Virus record (IMG/VR): IMGVR_UViG_3300042335_000264
Span: 1-46,689 of that record
Strand: one strand, 5' to 3'
Origin: a virus
Length of the DNA: 46,689 nt
Below the pieces are notes generated by a model. It did not search any database. It was not told the origin of the DNA and worked only from the letters and a program-made list of their open reading frames with translations. This document shows, one piece after another, positions 36,773 to 44,077 of this stretch. How positions within the stretch are numbered: position 1 is the stretch's first letter; each line of letters starts with the position of its first letter. The position numbers were made by a program, and so were the translations under genes.

Positions 36773-39096
36773 TTTTAGAAAAACAGAAAGAATCAATGGT
36801 TCACCAAGAGGGTGAATCACAAGAATCCATTGGGATGTCCCTTGACCTAGACTCAGCACAGATTTTAATGCAGATGTTGAGTAAGAACTTGTATTCAGAT
36901 GATATTGGTTCTACTATCAGGGAGTGTGCATCTAATGCACTAGATTCTCACCGCAGGGCTGGTGTTGATAAGCCTATTGTGGTGTCTCTCACAATCAACA
37001 AAGAGGATAACTATGAGTTCTCTGTAGAGGACTTCGGTACAGGACTAGATGCTGATGACGTAAAGAATATTATCAGCAAGTATGGTAAGTCTACTAAGCG
37101 TAACAGCGCTACAGAATTAGGTATGATGGGGCTAGGTTTCAAAGCCCCGCTAGCGTACAGCTCAAGCTTCTATTTTGTCTGTCGTAAGGATGGAATGGAA
37201 CGTAAGTATATGATGTACGAGGGTGAAGATGTTAATACCATCGATCTTCTTTATGAAGCACCCACAGATCAGCCTAATGGTGTCAAGGTGATTGTGCCTC
37301 TTAAACCCTATGACAAGCACACCTTTATTCGTAAGATTAAAGAGCAGCTTGCCTATTTTGAGAGCGTTTATTTTGACGTACCAGAGATTAATAATGACTT
37401 TGTAATCACACGCCATGAATTCTTCCAATTTTCGGAGCTTGCTAGTAATAATTATCTGCACATCTGTCTGGATAATGTCTATTATCCTATTGACTTTGAA
37501 AAGCTGGGAATTGATACACTTCGTCTTCCAGTGGCTCTTAGATTTAGTTTGACAGATGGTATATTTCCTACACCAAACAGGGAATCCATCCGATATACAC
37601 AAGAGGCCAAGGCTGTGATTCTCAAGCGTTTACAACAAGCTTCTAACTATTTCATTGAGAAATACAATGAGACGGTGAAGGAAACTGCAGATCTGAAGAC
37701 TATCATTGACTATTTTGATAGCGATTATCGTTATCTGAAGGTGGGTAACTCTAGCTGGGATGTACATCCTCTGTCTAAGTTTGCTACAATAGACATTGCA
37801 GCTCCTAAACTCAAGGGTATCAATCTACTTGATATGCAACAGTTGGTGAGACTGCAGGAGTATATGCTTGGTGAGTATGATGCTAAGTTTTATGTGAATG
37901 GTAAAACCATGAGGGAAGCTAAACGCTATTATGGAGCAACATCCATCAAAAAGCTCAGCCGCACAGTCTATGTGTATGAAGGAGATAAGATTTCTGGACT
38001 CAAGAAAGACTATCTAAAGAGCATACAGCCTGACAAGTACACAGACAGCCTGATTGTAAGAAAATCTAGGAGTTTCCCCTTACGCAGCAAGAATGGTAGA
38101 GGTGATTATGACAATTATTACACTATGCTCAAGCTGGGTAAGCATCCAAAGAGTGAGTGGAGACAAAGAATCCAGGAGTTTCAATCCATCATAAATGGCT
38201 ATACCAGCCAGTTTGTGAACATTGATACACTGGAAGTACCACAAAGCTTTATTGATGCTAGAAAGAAACAGCGCATCAGCACTGGTCAAATCAAGGGTAC
38301 AGGTGTTGCTAGTGGTCCTCGTAGAGTGAAGCTAAAGGGCGAGATGATATGTAAGCAGGCTGTAGATCTAGAGCGCTGGGTGGACGGTAAGAACTGTAAG
38401 TGGGTTAGTAAGACCTATGATATGGCTAAGTTCCACCAGAATCCGTTTCTCCTCATCTATGGTAAGCAGGAGGATATGGATAAGATGGATAAGTGGTTCA
38501 GGCCTACAAGAAGTCTTAAGATTGAACTAGCAGTTCTTAGTGAGCGTGAACTCAAGCTCGTAGAGAAGATAGAATTACATAACCTAATGTCATTTAGTAA
38601 ATTTATGGAAGGAAAGAATAAAAAGTTCCAACGGATAGCAACAGCATGCTTTATTGATAAGCTTACGGATGATTACAAATATGTATTCCGTAATGTAGAA
38701 GCACTTCAACCTATTTCTACAGATCTGCATGACAAGGTGGTAAGTCTTACTAATTATAGAAATGTTAATTTCAGAAGCCTGGATGATGACATAAGAGACA
38801 CCATTATAGAACATGCAAAAGAGAATAAAGCATTTGACCTATCTATGTATTCCACTGCTGTAGAAATAGAGAACATCTGCAAGAAGCTTCCGTTCCTAGA
38901 TGCAATGATGAGCAATATTCGCTATTATGGAGATCTTGATAGTGAAAAGCCACTACTCACAGCCCTTAAGGATCTATTCAAGTATCACAAGCATAGAATA
39001 GATTGGAAGAACTACAGAATACGCTTCAATGAAGACCTCCCTTTAGAGGAGACGCTAACATCGGAAACTGTTGAACAATTGGTACAACAAGATTAA
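36769..39096 (+). CDS. rIIA: rIIA-like protein with GHKL ATPase domain
   Basis: The protein has 775 residues, close to T4 rIIA (725). The N-terminal GHKL ATPase fold is clear: N-box STIRECASNALDSH (48-61), G1 box VEDFGTGLD (86-94) and G2 box GMMGLGFKAPLAYSS (118-132). The remaining ~500 residues are unlike GyrB or Hsp90, as in other rIIA proteins. In T4, rIIA and rIIB act at the membrane and overcome exclusion by a lambda prophage, so a defence-related role is plausible here. The rIIB-like gene follows directly. Confidence 0.82.
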   Translation: MILEKQKESMVHQEGESQESIGMSLDLDSAQILMQMLSKNLYSDDIGSTIRECASNALDSHRRAGVDKPIVVSLTINKEDNYEFSVEDFGTGLDADDVKNIISKYGKSTKRNSATELGMMGLGFKAPLAYSSSFYFVCRKDGMERKYMMYEGEDVNTIDLLYEAPTDQPNGVKVIVPLKPYDKHTFIRKIKEQLAYFESVYFDVPEINNDFVITRHEFFQFSELASNNYLHICLDNVYYPIDFEKLGIDTLRLPVALRFSLTDGIFPTPNRESIRYTQEAKAVILKRLQQASNYFIEKYNETVKETADLKTIIDYFDSDYRYLKVGNSSWDVHPLSKFATIDIAAPKLKGINLLDMQQLVRLQEYMLGEYDAKFYVNGKTMREAKRYYGATSIKKLSRTVYVYEGDKISGLKKDYLKSIQPDKYTDSLIVRKSRSFPLRSKNGRGDYDNYYTMLKLGKHPKSEWRQRIQEFQSIINGYTSQFVNIDTLEVPQSFIDARKKQRISTGQIKGTGVASGPRRVKLKGEMICKQAVDLERWVDGKNCKWVSKTYDMAKFHQNPFLLIYGKQEDMDKMDKWFRPTRSLKIELAVLSERELKLVEKIELHNLMSFSKFMEGKNKKFQRIATACFIDKLTDDYKYVFRNVEALQPISTDLHDKVVSLTNYRNVNFRSLDDDIRDTIIEHAKENKAFDLSMYSTAVEIENICKKLPFLDAMMSNIRYYGDLDSEKPLLTALKDLFKYHKHRIDWKNYRIRFNEDLPLEETLTSETVEQLVQQD

Positions 39097-39100
39097 ACAA

Positions 39101-39128
39101 AAAAGGGGGACTAAAAATCCCCCTTTTA
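39101..39128 (+). terminator. Intrinsic terminator between rIIA-like and rIIB-like genes
   Basis: AAAAGGGGG (39101-39109) pairs perfectly with CCCCCTTTT (39119-39127) around a 9-base loop. It starts 4 bases after the rIIA stop and ends 24 bases before the rIIB start. Confidence 0.8.
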
Positions 39129-39151
39129 TTAAATTTTTAAAACACAATCAA

Positions 39152-40660
39152 ATGAGTATTTTCAGCTTAAACTGGTTTAAATCAAGAAAACAACAAGAGA
39201 TCGATGATCTCAAGCATGACATTAAGGTGAAGGAGTTACAAAGACAATTGGAGAGACTAGATGGTCCTTCAGTTCCTGTATTACCACAAAATGTAAGTGT
39301 AACTTCTAATTATGTGCCCTACAGTTCAATAGTCAATCAGCTGTCAAAGCCTTACAAGAATATCAAACTGGTGAATGACATGCTCACTATTGTTCTGAAT
39401 GACGGGTCTATTATCAGTAAGCCTGGTGCCACTAATGATGATTTTATTTATGCTCGTAATGCATCCACAGAGCAACAACTACTTGATCTAGTTGCTAATC
39501 AGGAGGTTGTAGCAGAAAGAAGGAAAGAAGAAGCAGAGCTGGCTAGAAATAAGGCTCTTAGAGATGGCATCCAACAGCTCACTCAGCTAGATGACTTTGA
39601 ACTAAAAGGCGGTTCTGTCTATCTAACAGGTATTGACCGCTCTCTGCCACAATTATTGGTAGAAGAGTTTGTTGTTATTGCATCTAGAAACAGATTCAAT
39701 CGCTATGCACTGGCTAATGATGAGGAGTTTCAGTCCCTGAAGCGCTTCTTTATGTGGTGCTGTCTAAATCCTCGTGCAGAGGTGGCAGACAAGCTTTATA
39801 ACTTCCTGAAGAAGAACGCGTTCAAGATTACCAAGCAGGGCTTCTTTGCAGCGCTTAGAAACGTTGTAACACTGCATGGTTCTCCAGAGCTTGTACAGTT
39901 TGTATCTAATGCCTACATCAAGGTGAAGGCTGTGTGGAAGAAGAGCCCAGACCAATATGAGGTGTATCTCAAGGATGGTGTTTATTCTTTCATCCACATA
40001 GATGATACATACACTACAGAAACAGTAGAAGGTGAAGAGTATTATGATGAGGATATTGAAGACTATGTTACATCTGATGATGAAGAAATCACCGTAAAGA
40101 GAACTGACCTAGGTGAACTGATTGGTAACCTGACACAGCTCTATTTGGACCTGCCTAACAGAAGCGAGAACAGATTTACAGATGCTCACACAAAAACCTT
40201 TGACATTCGTGTAGGTAGACCTGTAAATATGAACCCTGCAGCATGTCGTTGGAATACAGACGATTGTGGTGCTGAGGGTTTACACTTCACATCTGATGAG
40301 ATTCATTATGTAGGATGTGGTGACCAGTCTGTGTTGGTCCTTATTAACCCAATGAAGGTGGTAGGTATTGGTGAATCAAAAGGCAGATGCTGGGAATATC
40401 TCCCCATCATGACTGTTCCTACTGAAGAAGCAACATCTATTTTGCATGATCTGGACTTTGACACGCTGCAGCTTGATGATAGCTATGCTGTCCGTGAGCT
40501 AGAGGGTCTGACAGAGAAAGCAAAAGATGGTTTCGTAGCAGAGAGCAAGAAGCATGAATTCAACATGCCTCATATATCCACAAGAGACATCGAGAACATT
40601 GTTGCATCTTTGGATGAGATGAAGAACGAAATCAGCAAGCGCATCGTTGCTCTTGATTAA
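39152..40660 (+). CDS. rIIB: rIIB-like protein
   Basis: ATG 39152 gives 502 residues. The longer upstream frame runs through the terminator and is rejected. After a coiled-coil start (QQEIDDLKHDIKVKELQRQL), the part IKLVNDMLTIVLNDGSIISK and a helical middle are followed by a C-terminal domain with RFTDAHTKTFDIRVGRPVNM, CGAEGLHF and VLVLINPMKVVGIG. The 'C..GLH ... v.v.P..v..i' pattern and the place after rIIA are typical of rIIB-type proteins in many phages. It presumably works together with rIIA. Confidence 0.75.
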   Translation: MSIFSLNWFKSRKQQEIDDLKHDIKVKELQRQLERLDGPSVPVLPQNVSVTSNYVPYSSIVNQLSKPYKNIKLVNDMLTIVLNDGSIISKPGATNDDFIYARNASTEQQLLDLVANQEVVAERRKEEAELARNKALRDGIQQLTQLDDFELKGGSVYLTGIDRSLPQLLVEEFVVIASRNRFNRYALANDEEFQSLKRFFMWCCLNPRAEVADKLYNFLKKNAFKITKQGFFAALRNVVTLHGSPELVQFVSNAYIKVKAVWKKSPDQYEVYLKDGVYSFIHIDDTYTTETVEGEEYYDEDIEDYVTSDDEEITVKRTDLGELIGNLTQLYLDLPNRSENRFTDAHTKTFDIRVGRPVNMNPAACRWNTDDCGAEGLHFTSDEIHYVGCGDQSVLVLINPMKVVGIGESKGRCWEYLPIMTVPTEEATSILHDLDFDTLQLDDSYAVRELEGLTEKAKDGFVAESKKHEFNMPHISTRDIENIVASLDEMKNEISKRIVALD

Positions 40661-40667
40661 TAATTTT

Positions 40668-40710
40668 GGGAATGTCACTATTTTTCGTAATTTAGTGACA
40701 TTCCCTTATT
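40668..40710 (+). terminator. Strong intrinsic terminator after rIIB-like gene
   Basis: A perfect 13-bp stem, GGGAATGTCACTA (40668-40680) with TAGTGACATTCCC (40693-40705), is followed by TTATTATAA. The HNH gene starts 14 bases later. Confidence 0.8.
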
Positions 40711-40718
40711 ATAACTAT

Positions 40719-41123
40719 ATGACAATCAAGAAGAAACGAAAGCCTAGGAAACCAAGAGTGGCTAAGCCTAGAAACGCTGGAACTATGACAGAATCAGCGT
40801 TCTGGTCCTTCATTCGTAGTGCCCTTAGGCAGAAGAGCAGATGGTGGAAACCTATATTGCAATGCAAATATGAAGCCCGTAGAGCCTACAAAGGTCCTAA
40901 TAAGAGGCAGAAATTTGAATACCAATGCAAACAATGCGAGAAATGGTTCCAAGAAAAGAAAATCAATGTTGATCACATTCATCCAGCAGGCAGTCTCAAC
41001 TGTGCAGCAGACCTCCCAGGATTTGTAGAACGCTTGTTCTGTGAAAAGGAGAATCTGCAGGTGCTATGTGAGAAATGTCACGATGAAAAAACTAAACAAG
41101 AAAAACTATGTCAGAAGAAGTAA
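40719..41123 (+). CDS. HNH endonuclease
   Basis: ATG 40719 gives 134 residues. The frame upstream runs through a terminator. The N-terminus is very basic (MTIKKKRKPRKPRVAKPRN). The HNH core is CKQCEKWFQEKKINVDHIHP, then ENLQVLCEKCHDEKTKQ, with both zinc CxxC pairs and the catalytic DH. It is a free-standing HNH nuclease, either a homing enzyme or one that takes part in packaging or host DNA cutting. It overlaps the next gene by 16 bases. Confidence 0.85.
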   Translation: MTIKKKRKPRKPRVAKPRNAGTMTESAFWSFIRSALRQKSRWWKPILQCKYEARRAYKGPNKRQKFEYQCKQCEKWFQEKKINVDHIHPAGSLNCAADLPGFVERLFCEKENLQVLCEKCHDEKTKQEKLCQKK

Positions 41124-41350
41124 ATCAAATTGTTATTAACAAGGAGCCTTCCTTTACAGAAGTGTGGCACGAGGGATACATTGAATCTAAAGGAGAACGT
41201 CATTACTTTTGGCTTATTGATCCTCAGGGTGTAGACCCAAGAGGGAATGAATATGCTCAAGAGGTGAGATGGTTCTTTGCCCGTGTGCCCAGAGAGGTGA
41301 GAGCTATGTACAATTCAATTATTGAAGCTTTTAAACAGACAGAGAAATGA
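41108..41350 (+). CDS. Small hypothetical protein
   Basis: The protein has 80 residues with EVWHEGYIESKGERHYFWLI and VRWFFARVPREVRAMYNSII. It is strand-rich followed by one helix. It overlaps both neighbours (16 and 4 bases). I know similar phage proteins with 'YFWLidP.G...Y..EI.WFf..vP' but no function. Confidence 0.7.
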   Translation: MSEEVNQIVINKEPSFTEVWHEGYIESKGERHYFWLIDPQGVDPRGNEYAQEVRWFFARVPREVRAMYNSIIEAFKQTEK

Positions 41351-41568
41351 ATATGTTACAACTTCCCAACCCAATTGATGTTGAAACACCCTTAGGATAT
41401 GGTAAAGCTATTGCTTGGATAGACTACGGACCAGACGTTAATACAGTTTGGAAGGTGGTATCATATGTTGATGGGTCTGTTAGAAACTTCTATGATGATG
41501 ACATTTATGTCTACCCCAATAAGATGGATGGGGGAGAAATTAAACCACCAGAAAAATTCAGAAAATGA
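41347..41568 (+). CDS. Small hypothetical protein
   Basis: The protein has 73 residues, beginning MNMLQLPNPIDVETPLGYGK, with a predicted beta fold (AIAWIDYGPDVNTVWKVVSY). It is 4 bases into the previous stop and 4 bases before the nuclease start, so it is coupled to both. Function unknown, perhaps an accessory to the nuclease. Confidence 0.65.
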   Translation: MNMLQLPNPIDVETPLGYGKAIAWIDYGPDVNTVWKVVSYVDGSVRNFYDDDIYVYPNKMDGGEIKPPEKFRK

Positions 41569-42611
41569 TTAAAGGACAAGTAAAAACAGAAGCTAACTAT
41601 CGAGCTAAGTCAATCGATAGTTCGTCCAGCTTGAAGGAATTCAGCATGGACAGAAAGAAATACTATCGTAAGTATATTTTGGGTGAGAATATAGAGGATA
41701 AAGACACCCAAGCAGCTACAACAGGTAGAGTGGTAGAGACGCTACTACTAGAGCCAGAGCTTTTTGATGAGAAGTTCTATATGTCTGCCTGTGCAAGCGC
41801 TCCTACATCTTTGATGCTAGCATTTGTAGAGGGCTTGTATAAGTTTACCAAAGAAGCTACAGATGATAATGGTAATGTAACCAGAAGCTTTGAGGACATA
41901 TCTAAGGACGCGTATGCAGAGTCTGGATTCAAGATTAAATATGACGCTGTAATAGGTAAGTTTGTAGGTTCTGATGCAGAAATCTTCTATAACGAAATCC
42001 GTAAGGTGAGAAGTCAAAATCTGACAGTTGTCACTACAGAGGATGTGAGCAATGCTGAGAAGATTGTAGAAGAGCTGCGTAATAATCCTGTAACCAAGGA
42101 CGTTATTAATTTAGTGAATAGTCCACGTTACACAGTGCATAATCAGCTACAGGTAGAAGGATATACACTTGATGGTCATGAGTTTAAGAGTATGATGGAT
42201 AAGGTGGTGATTGATCATGAAGCATGTACAATACAGGTGTATGACCTCAAGTGTACATGGTCTGTAGAGAACTTCCTAGAAGAATACTATCTGTATCGCA
42301 GAGCATATATTCAGGCGCTATTGTACTATAAGGCAGCATTACATTTCATGAACAACACAGAGGATGTACGAGGCTATCGTGTAGAACCTCCACGTTTTAT
42401 TGTTTGTGACAGTACCAACTATTACAATCCGTTGATTTATACACTCTCCGATAAGGATCTTGAGGATGCATACAATGGCTTCACCCACAAGAATAGAGAA
42501 TATACGGGTGTAGGCAAGCTTATTGCAGACCTAAAATGGGCTCTGGAGAACAACATCTGGAACATTAGCAGAGAAAACAGTATTAATAATGGCCTTGTAA
42601 ACATTAGATAA
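41565..42611 (+). CDS. PDDEXK exonuclease, RecE/lambda-exonuclease-like
   Basis: The protein has 348 residues. An N-terminal SSSLKEFSMDRKKYYRKYIL and TGRVVETLLLEPELFDEKFY match the front part of RecE-type (DUF3799-like) nucleases. The active site is HEFKSMMDKVV (Asp212), then VYDLKCTW (Asp227, Lys229), then YIQALLYYKA (Gln250, Tyr in the QxxxY motif). It would resect dsDNA ends 5'-3' to give single strands for the annealing and RecA proteins encoded nearby. Confidence 0.82.
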   Translation: MIKGQVKTEANYRAKSIDSSSSLKEFSMDRKKYYRKYILGENIEDKDTQAATTGRVVETLLLEPELFDEKFYMSACASAPTSLMLAFVEGLYKFTKEATDDNGNVTRSFEDISKDAYAESGFKIKYDAVIGKFVGSDAEIFYNEIRKVRSQNLTVVTTEDVSNAEKIVEELRNNPVTKDVINLVNSPRYTVHNQLQVEGYTLDGHEFKSMMDKVVIDHEACTIQVYDLKCTWSVENFLEEYYLYRRAYIQALLYYKAALHFMNNTEDVRGYRVEPPRFIVCDSTNYYNPLIYTLSDKDLEDAYNGFTHKNREYTGVGKLIADLKWALENNIWNISRENSINNGLVNIR

Positions 42612-42615
42612 AAGA

Positions 42616-43167
42616 ATGGATGTAAAAAAGACAATCACTACAATATTTATGGTGCCCACCCTTAAAATACCTAAGGGTGAGCTCCAAAATAATGGATTTA
42701 TTAATGCTTATATTAAGGATGGGAGCAGAGAAGTGCAATATGAAAACAGCATCTATCTCTTGTTCCATCCTAAGCATTTATATAAATTCAAAGAGTTCTT
42801 AGATAATGAATATGAGCGTACCAAATCTATTATTGATGACTATGATTATAAAGATGGATTTGTAGTGGTAGTTTATCAACTCGATCCCAAATTTAAAAAC
42901 GATTTTAAACTAGTAAAACAAGGAAAATATTCTAAGACATCTGATGAATTTCAAAAACAGTTTTCTAAGGTGACTAGAATAAAAAAGGACGGACTATACC
43001 GAGATGAGATTAGTTTGCAATATCGTGTCTTCAATAGAACAGAAGATTTGATTAAATTCTGGGAGGACAAGCTAGGTGTAGAATTTGATGATGATCAAGA
43101 GGTGTGGCACGCATTTATTCCAGAGAATGAGATTCTTAACATTGAAAAACTAAAAGAGTATGTTTGA
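42616..43167 (+). CDS. Hypothetical protein
   Basis: The protein has 183 residues, with an N-terminal TITTIFMVPTLKIPKGELQN, Tyr-rich middle and a charged C-terminus (HAFIPENEILNIEKLKEYV). The mixed fold lacks a known motif. I recall phage proteins with 'TiFmvPTLkI' at the start beside recombination genes. It overlaps the next gene by 8 bases. Confidence 0.7.
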   Translation: MDVKKTITTIFMVPTLKIPKGELQNNGFINAYIKDGSREVQYENSIYLLFHPKHLYKFKEFLDNEYERTKSIIDDYDYKDGFVVVVYQLDPKFKNDFKLVKQGKYSKTSDEFQKQFSKVTRIKKDGLYRDEISLQYRVFNRTEDLIKFWEDKLGVEFDDDQEVWHAFIPENEILNIEKLKEYV

Positions 43168-43372
43168 TAATGAAATAGCAGAGGTGCTAAGAAAAACCTA
43201 TGGAGACGAAAAGTTTCGTATATTCTGCGAGATGCAAGTGACTAGAAACAAGCTTGCAACAGATGAGCTCAACAGATTAAATGAGTCTGAAGATATGAGC
43301 TATGAGCGTTACTTTTGGCAAACTAAATTAGATGAGACAACTAGAAACGAAAAACTAAACAAAAATGGATAA
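43160..43372 (+). CDS. Small helical hypothetical protein
   Basis: The protein has 70 residues, highly charged and helical (MFDNEIAEVLRKTYGDEKFR), with one Cys. It overlaps neighbours by 8 bases on each side, which argues for translational coupling. No function recognised. Confidence 0.65.
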   Translation: MFDNEIAEVLRKTYGDEKFRIFCEMQVTRNKLATDELNRLNESEDMSYERYFWQTKLDETTRNEKLNKNG

Positions 43373-43775
43373 GCTATTAGAAAAATATCCCTACGCTACA
43401 GATGCTGTAAGGGATTGGTTCATGGGGAAAATGATAGAGTCTTTCAAAGATCAGAGCGTACCCGCTGAGTTTAAGGAGTTTATGCGTCAACAGGGTGTGT
43501 CCAATGACAGAATAGCAAAGATTCTAGGAGAGAATCCAAGGGTGTTATTTGATGTGTTTGATGACAACAACTTGATTATCAACATTATATACACAGACCA
43601 GGGATTTACATGGGATGTAGAAGATGTTAAAAGTATTCAATACTATCCTTCTAGAAGAGAAGCTGAGGGTGCTGCTGTTGAACGTACATTCCGTATACTT
43701 GATGAAAGACTAAACATTATTATATCAGAAACCAAAAACAATGAAGGACCAGATAGTACAACAAGTGGTGAGTAA
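43365..43775 (+). CDS. Hypothetical protein
   Basis: The protein has 136 residues. The first half is helical (MDKLLEKYPYATDAVRDWFM) and the second half strand-helix with FDVFDDNNLIINIIYTDQG. It overlaps the MazG-like gene by 35 bases. No motif recognised. Confidence 0.65.
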   Translation: MDKLLEKYPYATDAVRDWFMGKMIESFKDQSVPAEFKEFMRQQGVSNDRIAKILGENPRVLFDVFDDNNLIINIIYTDQGFTWDVEDVKSIQYYPSRREAEGAAVERTFRILDERLNIIISETKNNEGPDSTTSGE

Positions 43776-43992
43776 ATACACTGAGCGCAGCGATAGAGGT
43801 TATCAAAAATATGGCACCACCCTGCAGGAGAATAATAAGGACATCTACTTAAAACACCTTCAGGAGGAGCTTATGGATGCTACCCTCTACCTAGAAAAAC
43901 TTCTTACGTTAGAACAGGAGATGAGAATTCTCTGTATAAAGCATCTTGATAATAAGGAACTAGGTGAAGCTGTAAGAAAGTTAGTTAGTTAG
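43741..43992 (+). CDS. MazG-like / phage nucleotide pyrophosphohydrolase-like protein
   Basis: The protein has 83 residues. The core SDRGYQKYGTTLQENNKDIY followed by LKHLQEELMDATLYLEKL matches small phage proteins of the MazG-like all-alpha NTP pyrophosphohydrolase type (helix with EExxD). Such enzymes clear nucleotides or alarmones. Only part of the metal-binding set is visible in this short form. The place before the ribonucleotide reductase fits nucleotide metabolism. Confidence 0.6.
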   Translation: MKDQIVQQVVSKYTERSDRGYQKYGTTLQENNKDIYLKHLQEELMDATLYLEKLLTLEQEMRILCIKHLDNKELGEAVRKLVS

Positions 43993-44016
43993 AATTTTTC
44001 AAATGTCTTGGAATTT

Positions 44017-44054
44017 AAAGGGTGGTGATTTAACTTCGCCACCCTTTATTTTTC
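44017..44054 (+). terminator. Intrinsic terminator in front of ribonucleotide reductase gene
   Basis: AAAGGGTGGTG (44017-44027) pairs with CGCCACCCTTT (44037-44047, one G-U) around a 9-base loop, followed by ATTTTT. It lies inside the extended reading frame from 44003 and so argues that the reductase starts at 44078 instead. Confidence 0.75.
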
Positions 44055-44077
44055 ACCCCTTAAAATTACAAAATGTT

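Noticed and set aside
39071-39151. N-terminal extension of the rIIB-like gene
   Set aside because: It overlaps the end of rIIA and encodes through a perfect terminator hairpin. The ATG at 39152 begins the credible protein.
40647-40718. N-terminal extension of the HNH nuclease gene
   Set aside because: It is encoded by the 13-bp terminator stem. The basic N-terminus starts at ATG 40719.
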